From: DATAEU01 sp046724395
GTDB lineage: Bacteria; Actinomycetota; UBA4738; HRBIN12
DNA: 50,964 nucleotides
Direction of reading: 5' to 3'
NCBI GenBank assembly: GCA_046724395.1
Contig: JBKOWM010000047.1
Coordinates: 1-50,964 of the forward strand
A model generated the notes under the pieces. It saw nothing but the letters and a program-made list of their open reading frames with translations, was not told the origin of the DNA and searched no databases. Positions 16,763 through 24,848 of this stretch are shown here, in pieces. Numbering within the stretch: the first letter of the stretch is position 1; the number at the start of each line of letters is the position of its first letter. The position numbers and the translations under genes are program-made.

Positions 16763-19366
16763 GTGGATCTGAACAAACTCACCCTGAAGTCGCAGGCCGC
16801 GCTCGGGGCGGCGCGAGAGCGCGCCGTCGCGCGCAGTCACCAGACCATTGAACCAGAGCACGTGCTGCATGCGCTCCTCTCCGACCCCGAGGGCGTCGTG
16901 TATCCGCTCCTGCACGCCCTCGGCGGATCGCCACGCGCGATTCGCGACCAGGTGGACGCGGAGCTCGACCGGCTGCCGAAGGTGTTCGCCCAAGGCGTCG
17001 AGGTCCGGCTGTCGCCGCGGACCGCCGCGATGCTCGATCGCGCGTTCGCCGAGGCGAAGGCGCTGACCGACGAGTACGTCTCGACCGAGCACATCCTGCT
17101 CGCGCTGATAGACGGCGACGGAGCCGCCGGTCGCGTTCTGGAGCAGGCGGGCCTCACGCGCGATGCGGTGTTGAGCGCGCTGGCGGACGTGCGCGGCCGT
17201 CAACGAGTCACCGACCAGAACCCCGAGGAGAAGTACCAGGTCCTTGAACGGTATGGGCGCGATCTCACGGAGCTCGCGCGGCGTGGAAGGCTCGACCCGG
17301 TCATCGGCCGGGACGACGAGATCCGTCGTGTCATCCAGGTGCTCTCGCGCCGGACCAAGAACAATCCAGTGCTGATCGGCGAGCCCGGCGTAGGCAAGAC
17401 GGCCATCGTCGAGGGGCTCGCCCAGCGGATCGTGGCCAGCGATATCCCCGAGTCGCTCAGGGACAAGCGGGTGATCGCCCTGGACATCGGTGCGCTCGTC
17501 GCGGGTTCCAAGTACCGAGGCGAGTTCGAGGAGCGGTTCAAGGCCGTCCTCCGAGAGATCGCCGAGAGCGAGGGAGAGATCATCACGTTCATCGACGAGC
17601 TGCACACGATCGTCGGTGCGGGCGCCGCCGAGGGCGCGGTCGATGCGGGCAACATGCTGAAGCCGATGCTCGCGCGCGGCGAGCTGCGCGCGATCGGCGC
17701 GACCACCCTCGACGAGTACCGCGAGCACATCGAGAAGGACCCGGCGCTCGAGCGGCGGTTCCAGCCTGTATACGTCGGCGAGCCGAGCGTCGAGGACGCC
17801 ATCGCGATCCTCCGCGGACTCAAGGAGCGTTACGAGGTCCATCACGGCGTCCGGATCCAGGACTCGGCGCTCGTGGCCGCCGCCGTGCTCTCGCACCGCT
17901 ACGTGAGCGGCCGGTTCCTGCCCGACAAGGCCATCGACCTGATCGACGAGGCCGCGTCGCGGCTTCGGATCGAGATCGACTCGATGCCGATCGAGATCGA
18001 CGAGGTTGAGCGGCGAATGAAGCAGCTGGAGATCGAGCGCGCAGCGCTGAAGAAGGAGACCGACGCGGCCAGCACGGAGCGTCTGGAGAAGCTCGAGCAG
18101 GAGCTCGCCGACCTTCGCGAGCGCAGCCACTCGATGCGGACGCATTGGCAGCGGGAGCGCGAGCACATCGACGCGATCAGATCGCTCAACTCCCAGATCG
18201 AGGACGCGCGCGGCGAGGCCGACCGCGCCGAGCGCGACGGCGACCTCGAGCGTGCGGCGGAGCTCCGCTACGGCCGGATCGTCGAGCTCACGAAACAGAT
18301 GGAGCAGCAGCAGGCCGAGCTGGCCGAGATCCAGCGCGACCGCAAGATGCTCAAGGAGGAGGTCGACGAGGAGGACGTCGCCGAGGTCGTGAGCAAGTGG
18401 ACGGGGATCCCCGTGTCCCGGCTCATGGAGGGTGAGATGCAGAAGCTTCTGCATCTCGAGGACGCGCTGCACGAGCGGATCGTCGACCAGGAGGAGGCCG
18501 TGACCGCGGTCGCCAACGCCATCCGGCGCTCGCGCGCCGGCCTGTCCGATCCCAACCGGCCGATCGGCTCGTTCATCTTCCTCGGGCCGACCGGCGTTGG
18601 AAAGACGGAGCTCGCCCGCGCGCTCGCGGAGTTCCTGTTCGACGACGAGCGCGCCATGGTGCGCATCGACATGAGCGAGTACCAGGAACGACACACGGTG
18701 TCCCGGCTGCTGGGGGCGCCGCCCGGTTACGTCGGGTACGAGGAGGGCGGTCAGCTCACGGAGGCCGTCCGGAGGCGTCCGTACACTGTCGTCCTGCTCG
18801 ATGAGATCGAGAAGGCGCACCCGGACGCGTTCAACGTGCTGCTGCAGCTCCTCGACGACGGGCGGCTCACCGACGGGCAGGGCCGGACGGTGGACTTTCG
18901 AAACGCCGTCGTGATCATGACGTCGAACCTCGGCTCTGTGGTCTTCACCGACCTCTCCGCCTCGCCCGAGGAGCGGCGCGAGAAGGTTTTGGCCGAGGTG
19001 CGCGCGACGTTTCGCCCGGAGTTCGTGAATCGCGTCGACGAGATCGTGGTCTTCGAGCCGCTCGGTCGAGAGGAGATCGCTCAGATCGTGGACATCCAGG
19101 TTCGCCAGCTGCGCGACCGCCTCGCCGAGCGCAACCTGGACCTCGATCTGAGCGCGGACGCGCGTGAGTATCTCGCGGCGAAGGGCTTCGATCCTGCCTA
19201 CGGGGCGCGGCCGCTCAAGCGTGTGATCCAGCGGGACCTGCAGGACGCGCTCGCGATGCGGTTGCTCGCCGGTGAGGTCCAGGCCGGCGACACCATCCGC
19301 GTCGACGCGCGGGACGGAGCGCTTGTCTTCGAGCGCGCTGTTCCGGCCGACGTCATGAAGGCGTAG
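16763..19366 (+). CDS. clpB: ATP-dependent disaggregase ClpB
   Basis: 867 residues, GTG start 3 nt after hspR. Hexameric AAA+ machine that pulls proteins out of aggregates together with DnaK. It has an N-terminal repeat domain (1-150), NBD1 with Walker A GEPGVGKTA (~205-213) and Walker B ITFIDELHT, the coiled-coil M domain (~400-520), then VSKWTGIPVSRL. NBD2 has Walker A GPTGVGKTE (~606-614), and the C-terminal domain contains GARPLKRVIQRDLQD. There is no ClpP-binding loop, which separates it from ClpA/ClpC. Its place at the end of the dnaK operon puts the whole disaggregation machinery under HspR. Confidence 0.96.
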   Translation: MDLNKLTLKSQAALGAARERAVARSHQTIEPEHVLHALLSDPEGVVYPLLHALGGSPRAIRDQVDAELDRLPKVFAQGVEVRLSPRTAAMLDRAFAEAKALTDEYVSTEHILLALIDGDGAAGRVLEQAGLTRDAVLSALADVRGRQRVTDQNPEEKYQVLERYGRDLTELARRGRLDPVIGRDDEIRRVIQVLSRRTKNNPVLIGEPGVGKTAIVEGLAQRIVASDIPESLRDKRVIALDIGALVAGSKYRGEFEERFKAVLREIAESEGEIITFIDELHTIVGAGAAEGAVDAGNMLKPMLARGELRAIGATTLDEYREHIEKDPALERRFQPVYVGEPSVEDAIAILRGLKERYEVHHGVRIQDSALVAAAVLSHRYVSGRFLPDKAIDLIDEAASRLRIEIDSMPIEIDEVERRMKQLEIERAALKKETDAASTERLEKLEQELADLRERSHSMRTHWQREREHIDAIRSLNSQIEDARGEADRAERDGDLERAAELRYGRIVELTKQMEQQQAELAEIQRDRKMLKEEVDEEDVAEVVSKWTGIPVSRLMEGEMQKLLHLEDALHERIVDQEEAVTAVANAIRRSRAGLSDPNRPIGSFIFLGPTGVGKTELARALAEFLFDDERAMVRIDMSEYQERHTVSRLLGAPPGYVGYEEGGQLTEAVRRRPYTVVLLDEIEKAHPDAFNVLLQLLDDGRLTDGQGRTVDFRNAVVIMTSNLGSVVFTDLSASPEERREKVLAEVRATFRPEFVNRVDEIVVFEPLGREEIAQIVDIQVRQLRDRLAERNLDLDLSADAREYLAAKGFDPAYGARPLKRVIQRDLQDALAMRLLAGEVQAGDTIRVDARDGALVFERAVPADVMKA

Positions 19367-19434
19367 GCGGCCAGAGCCGCGCGAGCGCGGCGGCCGACGC
19401 CCGAGGACTAGGGGAGCCGGATGTTCCAACGGCG

Positions 19435-19440
19435 TAGGCT
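19435..19440 (+). promoter_or_regulatory. Putative -10 element for the pspC-like gene
   Basis: TAGGCT is followed by exactly 6 nt and then the GTG start at 19447, so transcription would begin on the start codon itself. No Shine-Dalgarno sequence is present. No convincing -35 is visible. The spacing is the classic one for leaderless actinobacterial genes. Confidence 0.4.
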
Positions 19441-19446
19441 GCGGAC

Positions 19447-19953
19447 GTGAGCGAGACGCCACGGCGCCCGGACGAGCCCGACCAGCTGCGCGGCGAACGA
19501 CCAGACGAGTACCGCCCCGAACGACTAGACGAGTACCGCCCCGAACGACCAGACGAGTACCGCGCTGAACGACGGCTGACGAGAAGCCGCTCGAATCGGA
19601 TCATTGCGGGCCTGTGCGCCGGCTTGGGCTACTACTTCGGCGTCGATCCCGTGGCCATCCGGATCGCGTTCGTCGTCCTGGCGCTCGCCGGCGGCGGCGG
19701 AGTGCTCCTGTATGTCCTCGGCTGGATCTTCATCCCGGAGGAGGAACCCGGGGCGGCACCGCCCCCCAGCCCGGCGCACCCCGCGGCGTCCGGCGATTCG
19801 CCCCGAATCATCATCGGCGCGGTGCTCGTCGCCGTTGGCGTGATCCTCTTGCTCAACATCGCATTCCCCGGCGTCTGGCGGTTCTTCTGGCCGGTCGCCC
19901 TGATCGCCGTCGGCGTCGCGATCATCCTGGAGACTTCGACGCGGGGGCGATGA
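19447..19953 (+). CDS. PspC-domain membrane protein
   Basis: 168 residues. Residues 1-42 are a hydrophilic tract with the repeated octapeptide DEYRPERP. The PspC domain spans about 45-100 (RSNRIIAGLCAGLGYYFGVD, then an aliphatic membrane helix ending LGWIFIPEEEP). Two more hydrophobic segments lie in the C-terminal third. PspC proteins act in phage-shock or envelope-stress responses at the cytoplasmic membrane. The gene overlaps the LiaF-like gene by 4 nt (ATGA), so the two are probably made together. Confidence 0.88.
   Translation: MSETPRRPDEPDQLRGERPDEYRPERLDEYRPERPDEYRAERRLTRSRSNRIIAGLCAGLGYYFGVDPVAIRIAFVVLALAGGGGVLLYVLGWIFIPEEEPGAAPPPSPAHPAASGDSPRIIIGAVLVAVGVILLLNIAFPGVWRFFWPVALIAVGVAIILETSTRGR
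19495..19572 (+). repeat. 24-bp in-frame tandem repeat at the start of the pspC-like gene
   Basis: Three nearly identical 24-bp units (19495-19518, 19519-19542, 19543-19566) and the beginning of a fourth encode DEYRPERP or DEYRPERL. The copies differ at one to three bases, which points to recent slippage expansion. Confidence 0.85.
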
Positions 19954-20585
19954 ACCGGGAACCCGACGCGCCGCGGCCGCCGAGGTCGACTGGCATCCAC
20001 GCGGGCCGCCTCCTTCTCGGTTTCGGCCTCGCCGTTCTCGGCGTGCTGTGGCTCCTCGAAGCGCTCGACGTTGCGACGATCGACTGGGATATCGCACTGC
20101 CGATCGCACTCATCGCCGTCGGCGCGGCGCTGCTCGTCGTCGGGTTCCTCGGCGGGACGTCCGGCGGCCTCGTCGTGCTCGGAGTTGTGCTGAGCCTCGC
20201 CCTCGTCGCGACAACCGTGGTAGACGTACCCCTCGGCGCCGGGGTGGGCGACCGGACCATCCGTCCGGCCATAGTCCGGAGTCAAACGTTCGAGCTCGGA
20301 GTGGGAAAGCTAACGATCGACCTGAGCCGACTGTCCTCGGCTTTTCTCGTGCCGGGCTCGACGCGTGTGGAGGGCCACGTCGGCGTCGGTCAGCTCGTCG
20401 TCATCGCACCGGGGGACGCATCCGTGGGCGTGCACGCGAGGGCCGGTGTGGGAGACGTTCGTGTCTTCGGCGAGGAGCGGAGTGGTTTCGGCGCCGAGTT
20501 CCGGACGGGCGGCCAGGAGTCTGCGCCCGTTCTGTTTCTCGAGCTTTCGGTCGGCATCGGACAGGTGGAGGTGCGGCACGGCTGA
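19950..20585 (+). CDS. LiaF-like membrane protein (DUF5668 plus cell-wall-stress domain)
   Basis: 211 residues from the ATG that overlaps the pspC stop. About four hydrophobic helices fill residues 18-95 in two LiaF-TM-type pairs (LLLGFGLAVLGVLWLLEAL, then ALPIALIAVGAALLVVGFLG). The soluble C-terminal half is built from repeating beta segments with the patterns ELGVGKLTIDLSRL, VEGHVGVGQLVVIAPGDASV and ELSVGIGQVEVRHG, as in the C-terminal domain of LiaF/VraT-like envelope-stress modulators. In Firmicutes LiaF restrains a sensor kinase; no such kinase is adjacent here, so the role is inferred from family resemblance. Confidence 0.8.
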   Translation: MNREPDAPRPPRSTGIHAGRLLLGFGLAVLGVLWLLEALDVATIDWDIALPIALIAVGAALLVVGFLGGTSGGLVVLGVVLSLALVATTVVDVPLGAGVGDRTIRPAIVRSQTFELGVGKLTIDLSRLSSAFLVPGSTRVEGHVGVGQLVVIAPGDASVGVHARAGVGDVRVFGEERSGFGAEFRTGGQESAPVLFLELSVGIGQVEVRHG

Positions 20586-20610
20586 TCGCTACGACCGCGG
20601 CGCGATCGCA

Positions 20611-20766
20611 ATGGGGCTGTTCTTCGTCGCGATCGGCGTGGCCTTCCTCCTGGACCGGCTCGGCGCCTGGACGATTCGGGCCGAGTATCTCCCGCCGCTG
20701 TTGCTGATTGCGCTCGGCATCGCCGTCCTGCTCGGCACGCGCCGGTCCTCTCGAACGCGCGCCTGA
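20611..20766 (+). CDS. Small membrane protein, LiaF-TM-like
   Basis: 51 residues if translation starts at ATG 20611. The product is two hydrophobic helices (LFFVAIGVAFLLDRLGAW and PPLLLIALGIAVLLG) with a basic tail RRSSRTRA, matching a single DUF5668/LiaF transmembrane unit. The segment repeats the membrane-helix pattern of the gene before it and follows its stop by 25 nt, so it may be a split-off piece or partner subunit. The ribosome binding site is weak, and the frame is open much further upstream without coding character. Confidence 0.6.
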   Translation: MGLFFVAIGVAFLLDRLGAWTIRAEYLPPLLLIALGIAVLLGTRRSSRTRA

Positions 20767-20851
20767 CGCCCTCGCTTCATAGTGCGGAAGCGTCACGGAC
20801 GAACGCCTTCGCGAGCGCTCTCGCTGTGGCAGGAGCTGCGGCCGGTCGCGG

Positions 20852-20857
20852 TAGGCT
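20852..20857 (+). promoter_or_regulatory. Putative -10 element for lemA
   Basis: TAGGCT, the same hexamer as before pspC. Here the start codon is 42 nt away and has a strong GGAGGAGGG ribosome binding site at 20884-20892. This would therefore be a conventional leadered transcript. No -35 is recognisable. Confidence 0.35.
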
Positions 20858-20899
20858 GGCCCGGGGTCTTTGCGCAACGTCTTGGAGGAGGGAACCGGC

Positions 20900-21583
20900 A
20901 TGACATGGCTGTGGGTGGTGCTGGCGCTCGTCGCGCTCGTCGCGATCGGCGTCGTCGTCTCGTACAACCGGTTCGTCTCGCAAAGGCAGCTGATCAACGA
21001 CGCCTGGGCGAATATCGCCACGGAGCTTCGTCGCCGGTACGACCTCATTCCGAACCTCGTCGAGACGGTCAAGGGGTACGCGCAGCACGAGCGCGAGGTA
21101 TTCGAGAACGTGACGCGCGCCCGCGCCGCCGCCGCGGCAGCGACGGGCTCGCCGGCGCAGCAGGCGGCCGCGGAGGGTCCCTTCGTCGCGGCGCTGCGGC
21201 AGTTATTCGCCGTCGCCGAGAACTATCCGCAACTCCGCGCGAACGAGAACTTTCTCGCTCTGCAGCAGGAGCTGTCCAACACTGAGGATCGCCTGCAGAC
21301 GGCACGACGCTTCTACAACGCGAACGTGCGCGACTACAACCGCCGCGTCCAGTCCTTCCCCTCGAACACCATCGCGAACACGTTTCATTTCGAGGAGGAA
21401 GAGTTCTTCGAGGTGCCCGACGCCATCCGTGACGCGGGCCCCCCGCAGGTGAACTTCACGCAGCCGGGGCCCGGGGTCTCGTTCGGGTCGCCCGGGACGG
21501 CCCCATCGGAGCGCGCCAGGGCGCCGGAGGGCGCCGCCTCGCCGCCACCGCCGCCGCCCCCGCGGACACCGCCCGGTCCCTAG
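20900..21583 (+). CDS. LemA family protein
   Basis: 227 residues. A single N-terminal membrane helix (residues 3-22) is followed by the LemA helical domain: YNRFVSQRQLINDAWANIAT, RRYDLIPNLVETVKGYAQHE, LSNTEDRLQTARRFYNANVR and DYNRRVQSFPSNTIA. The last ~45 residues are Pro/Gly-rich and disordered. LemA proteins are membrane-anchored helical bundles of uncertain function, often next to peptidases or envelope-stress genes. ATG 20900 is chosen for its strong ribosome binding site and because the protein then begins with the membrane helix. The stop overlaps the convergent MFS gene by 4 nt. Confidence 0.93.
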   Translation: MTWLWVVLALVALVAIGVVVSYNRFVSQRQLINDAWANIATELRRRYDLIPNLVETVKGYAQHEREVFENVTRARAAAAAATGSPAQQAAAEGPFVAALRQLFAVAENYPQLRANENFLALQQELSNTEDRLQTARRFYNANVRDYNRRVQSFPSNTIANTFHFEEEEFFEVPDAIRDAGPPQVNFTQPGPGVSFGSPGTAPSERARAPEGAASPPPPPPPRTPPGP

Positions 21584-22893
21584 GCCGCGGGCGGCCCACC
21601 GAGCGGCGCCTCCGCGAGTTCCGACGCCGCGCCGTTGCCCTCTATCATCGTCGCCCGGCGGACGCCGGTCGTAAGCCACGTCCACACGAGCGCCCACGCG
21701 ACGGCGACCGTCCCGAGCGCTACGGCCGTCGGCCGCGGGCCGATTCTTACCGCGGCCCAGCCCGTGACGAGGCTCGAGATCGCGAGCGTGAGCGTGATCA
21801 ATGCCTGATCGAACGCGAAGACGCGCCCGCGAAGCCGGTCGGGCACGATCCGCTGCAGTCCGTAGGAGGACAGCGTCCACTGGGCACCACCGCCCAGATG
21901 CGCGAACGCAACGACGGGCGCCGCGAGCGCGATCGTTGGCATGAGCCCGAGCGTCGCGTACCCGATGCCGAAGACGGCCAGTGCGAAACCGATGACGGCG
22001 AACAGCCGCCGATCCCCCGGTCCCGTGAACGCCCGGCCGACGAACGGCCCGATCAGGGCCCCCACGCCGCGCGCGGACATCAGAACGCCGATGCCGACAT
22101 CGCCGCGATGGAACACCTGCGACCCGAAGACGGACAGGAGCACGAGAACACCCGCCCCGAGGCCGAAGCCCGCCTTAACGCTGAGGAGCGCGAGGACGCG
22201 GTGGTCGCGCCGGGCGTAGTGGACGGTTTCGACAGTCGCGCTGACGGCGCCGGGGTGCTCAGTGGATACACGTGTCTCCGCGAAGGATCGGCGGACGCCG
22301 GCGATGAGGGCGGCGGACGCCGCGAAGGAGGCCGCATCGATCGCGAACGCCGTGTGCGGCCCCAGTGTCGCCGCGACGACGCCGCCGAGCGCCGACCCCA
22401 CAGCGAGCATGGTTCCCCATACCGAGCCGACGAGGGCGTTCGCCGGCCCGAGGTCCTTGCTGTCGACGACGTTTGGAAGCGCGGCCATCGAAGCCGGCTC
22501 GAACACCGCTCCGAACGAGGAAATCGCCGCGAGCAGCAGGAACGCCAGCCAGACGGTGCTCTCGTCGCGCACGAGCAGGAACCCGAGGCACAGGACGACG
22601 CGGGCGACGTCGCACCCGATCATCAGTCGCCGGCGGTCGAGTCGATCGGCGAGGAGGCCGCCGACGGGCGACATCACGAAGAAGGGGATTTCCTGTGCCG
22701 CCACGAGTAGGCCGGCCGCGATCGGTCCGGACAACCGCAGAACGAGGCCGAGAAGGGCGACGAGGAGGAACCAATCTCCTCCGAGCGAAATCACCGAGGC
22801 GAGGTACAGCCGGCGGAAGTTGCGGTTGCGCCGCAGAAGCGACAGGCTCGCGCGCAGGTCGCCGCGGTGAACGACCGGTTCGGCAGCGGACAC
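21580..22893 (-). CDS. MFS transporter (EntS/MFS_3-like)
   Basis: 437 residues with about twelve hydrophobic helices. Residues 15-40 carry the MFS_3 entry pattern (SLLRRNRNFRRLYLASVISL GG-DWF), and loop 2-3 contains GGLLADRLDRRRLM, the motif A of the superfamily. Relatives export small molecules including siderophores and drugs; the substrate cannot be deduced. Probable start GTG at 22893. It is transcribed convergently with lemA and divergently from the hydrolase gene at 22941, with 47 bp between the starts. Confidence 0.88.
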   Translation of the reverse strand: MSAAEPVVHRGDLRASLSLLRRNRNFRRLYLASVISLGGDWFLLVALLGLVLRLSGPIAAGLLVAAQEIPFFVMSPVGGLLADRLDRRRLMIGCDVARVVLCLGFLLVRDESTVWLAFLLLAAISSFGAVFEPASMAALPNVVDSKDLGPANALVGSVWGTMLAVGSALGGVVAATLGPHTAFAIDAASFAASAALIAGVRRSFAETRVSTEHPGAVSATVETVHYARRDHRVLALLSVKAGFGLGAGVLVLLSVFGSQVFHRGDVGIGVLMSARGVGALIGPFVGRAFTGPGDRRLFAVIGFALAVFGIGYATLGLMPTIALAAPVVAFAHLGGGAQWTLSSYGLQRIVPDRLRGRVFAFDQALITLTLAISSLVTGWAAVRIGPRPTAVALGTVAVAWALVWTWLTTGVRRATMIEGNGAASELAEAPLGGPPAA

Positions 22894-22940
22894 GGCGTGC
22901 CAGACTACACAGGCAGCCGTTTTGCGAAGGAGGGGACGCC

Positions 22941-23585
22941 GTGCTCGAGCGATTCACGTGGTTCCGTCAGTCCGCGATGCGCTATGCGGCGGACGGCATG
23001 ACGATGTACATCGACCCGTGGGGGACTGCGGCGGACGATGCGCCGGCGGACGTCATCTTGTTGACGCACGCGCATTTCGATCACTACCAGCCACATGAGA
23101 TCGAGCGGCTGCGCAAGGCCGAAACGAAGATCGTGGCTCCGAAGGACATCGCGAGCGAGCTTAGCGGCGACGTCACCGCCGTGGCTCCCGGCGACTCGCT
23201 CGAGATCGCCGGCGTGAAGATCCAGACCGTTCCTGCATACAACGTCGTCGAGGAGCGGCTGGATATGCACCCGCAGACCAACGGCTGGGTCGGGTACGTC
23301 CTCGAGCTCGACGGCCGCTCCTACTACCATGCCGGCGATACCGATGCGCTGCCGGAGCTCGAGCGCCTGCGTACGGACGTTGCGATGGTGCCGATCGGCG
23401 GCACGTACACGATGGACTGGCGGGAGGCGGCGGGCCTTGTGAAAGCGATGACGCCGCAACTGGCCGTTCCGATGCACTTCGGCTTCGTCGTCTGCTCGCC
23501 GACTCACGCCGACTATTTCAGGGATGAAGTCGCGCCGATCCCGGTCGAGGTGCTCAGGCCGACGAACCCCTTCGAGCAGCCGTAA
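22941..23585 (+). CDS. Metallo-beta-lactamase-fold hydrolase (UlaG/UPF0173-like)
   Basis: 214 residues from GTG 22941, which has AAGGAGGGG five bases upstream. The metal motif H-x-H-x-D-H is present as THAHFDHYQPHE, with further ligands in YYHAGDTDALPEL and near the C-terminus (VPMHFGF). The fold matches the L-ascorbate-6-phosphate lactonase-like hydrolases; the natural substrate is not evident. The open frame upstream of this start is only the shadow of the MFS gene. Confidence 0.9.
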   Translation: MLERFTWFRQSAMRYAADGMTMYIDPWGTAADDAPADVILLTHAHFDHYQPHEIERLRKAETKIVAPKDIASELSGDVTAVAPGDSLEIAGVKIQTVPAYNVVEERLDMHPQTNGWVGYVLELDGRSYYHAGDTDALPELERLRTDVAMVPIGGTYTMDWREAAGLVKAMTPQLAVPMHFGFVVCSPTHADYFRDEVAPIPVEVLRPTNPFEQP

Positions 23586-23609
23586 GCGAGCCGCCAAGGA
23601 GGCGAGACG

Positions 23610-24518
23610 ATGGAGCTCGGGTACGACAGGCCCCTGTACATCCTGGCGTTCGACCATCGCGGATCGTTCCAGAAGAAGTTCTTCGGCGTGACCGGTCAGC
23701 CGAACGCCGAGGAGGCCGCCCGGATCTCGGACGCGAAGGGCGTGATCTTCGAGGGGCTCCTGCGCGCGCTCGACGAGGGGGTGAGCCGAGAGTCGGCCGG
23801 CGCCCTCGTGGACGAGCAGTTCGGCGCTGACATCGCCCGCAAGGCGAAGGCCGACGGCTTGACGCTCGCGATGCCGGTCGAGAAGAGCGGCCAGGACGAG
23901 TTCGATTTCCAATACGACGAGGACTTCGGCGGGCATATCGAGGAGTTCGATCCGTCGTTCTCGAAGGTCCTCGTTCGGTACAACCCCGAGGGCGACGCCG
24001 CGATGAACGAGCGCCAGACGGGGCGCCTCGGGCGGCTGAGCGACTGGCTGCACGAACGCGACCGCAAGTTCTTGTTCGAGCTGCTCGTCCCGGCCGAACC
24101 GCACCAGCTCCAGGCCGTCGGCGGTGACGAGGAACGGTGGGACAAGCAGGAGCGGCCGGTCCTGATGCGGCAGGCCATCGCCGAGTTGCAGCAGGCGGGC
24201 GTCGAGCCCGACGTGTGGAAGATCGAGGGCATCGACCGGCGCGAGGACTGCGAGACGATCGCGGCGCAGTGTCGATCCGGACCCGGCCGCGGCAACGTCG
24301 CGTGCGTAGTGCTCGGCCGCGGCGCGGACGACGCGGCGGTCGAGCACTGGCTCCGGACGGGGCAGGGCGTTCCGGGCTACGTCGGCTTTGCGATCGGCCG
24401 CTCGATCTGGTGGGACCCGCTCAAGGCGTACGTGGACGGGACCGCCGCGCGCGACAACGCGGCGACGGACATCGCCGCGAAGTACCGCCGGTTCATCGAG
24501 GTGTACGAGCGCGGATAG
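23610..24518 (+). CDS. DUF2090 protein, aldolase-like (related to the C-terminal domain of IolC)
   Basis: 302 residues, ATG with GGAGG upstream. The protein begins DRPLYILAFDHRGSFQKKFF and carries KVLVRYNPEGD, FLFELLVPAE, VWKIEGIDRREDCE and FAIGRSIWWDPL. These are typical of DUF2090, a TIM-barrel domain related to 2-deoxy-5-keto-gluconate-6-phosphate aldolase. A class I type aldol cleavage of a sugar phosphate is plausible. No inositol genes are nearby, so the substrate is open. Confidence 0.85.
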   Translation: MELGYDRPLYILAFDHRGSFQKKFFGVTGQPNAEEAARISDAKGVIFEGLLRALDEGVSRESAGALVDEQFGADIARKAKADGLTLAMPVEKSGQDEFDFQYDEDFGGHIEEFDPSFSKVLVRYNPEGDAAMNERQTGRLGRLSDWLHERDRKFLFELLVPAEPHQLQAVGGDEERWDKQERPVLMRQAIAELQQAGVEPDVWKIEGIDRREDCETIAAQCRSGPGRGNVACVVLGRGADDAAVEHWLRTGQGVPGYVGFAIGRSIWWDPLKAYVDGTAARDNAATDIAAKYRRFIEVYERG

Positions 24519-24525
24519 GGGGACC

Positions 24526-24618
24526 GCAGTAGGAGCGAAGCGGTCGCGCAGGGGCCGCGCTCAAGAAGCGAAGCGGTAGCGCAGGGCCGCGCTCAAGAAG
24601 CGAAGCGATAGCGCAGGG
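24526..24618 (+). repeat. Interspersed GC-rich repeat, three copies of ~32 bp
   Basis: Units start near 24526, 24559 and 24591. The second and third share GCTCAAGAAGCGAAGCG followed by GTAGCGCAGGG or ATAGCGCAGGG; the first is diverged. The core is a shortened form of the repeat in grpE. Here the repeats fill the gap between two genes. Confidence 0.85.
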
Positions 24619-24636
24619 AGCAGAGGAAGGAGGGAC

Positions 24637-24840
24637 ATGGCGGTCATCAAGACGATCGATCTGGTGGGTGTGTCGACGCAGTCGTGGCGCGACGCAGCGC
24701 ACCAGGCACTGAACGAGGCGGCCAAGACGATCCGGGCGATCGAGGGGATGGACGTCCTCGAGACGAGCGCAGTCGTCGAGGACAACGAGATCACCGAGTA
24801 TCACACGCACGTCCAGATCCGGTTTCGCCTCGAGCGATAG
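24637..24840 (+). CDS. Dodecin (small flavin-binding protein)
   Basis: 67 residues, the usual dodecin length. The sequence VIKTIDLVGVSTQSWRDAAH, EAAKTIRAIEGMDVLE and ITEYHTHVQIRFRLER follows the family beta-alpha-beta-beta pattern. Dodecins form hollow dodecamers that store FMN, riboflavin or lumichrome, or CoA in actinobacterial forms. AGGAAGGAGGG directly precedes the ATG. It lies just upstream of purA and could be co-transcribed with it. Confidence 0.93.
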   Translation: MAVIKTIDLVGVSTQSWRDAAHQALNEAAKTIRAIEGMDVLETSAVVEDNEITEYHTHVQIRFRLER

Positions 24841-24848
24841 CTGCGGCC

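Noticed and set aside
16427..19462. 1011-codon minus-strand frame opposite clpB
   Set aside because: Its composition is the antisense of ClpB, with long Leu/Arg/Asp-rich runs and no domain. High-GC genes often leave such frames open.
24526..24618. Possible CRISPR array at the ~32-bp repeats
   Set aside because: The units are directly adjacent with no unique spacers, and the core recurs inside genes elsewhere, so this is an interspersed repeat.
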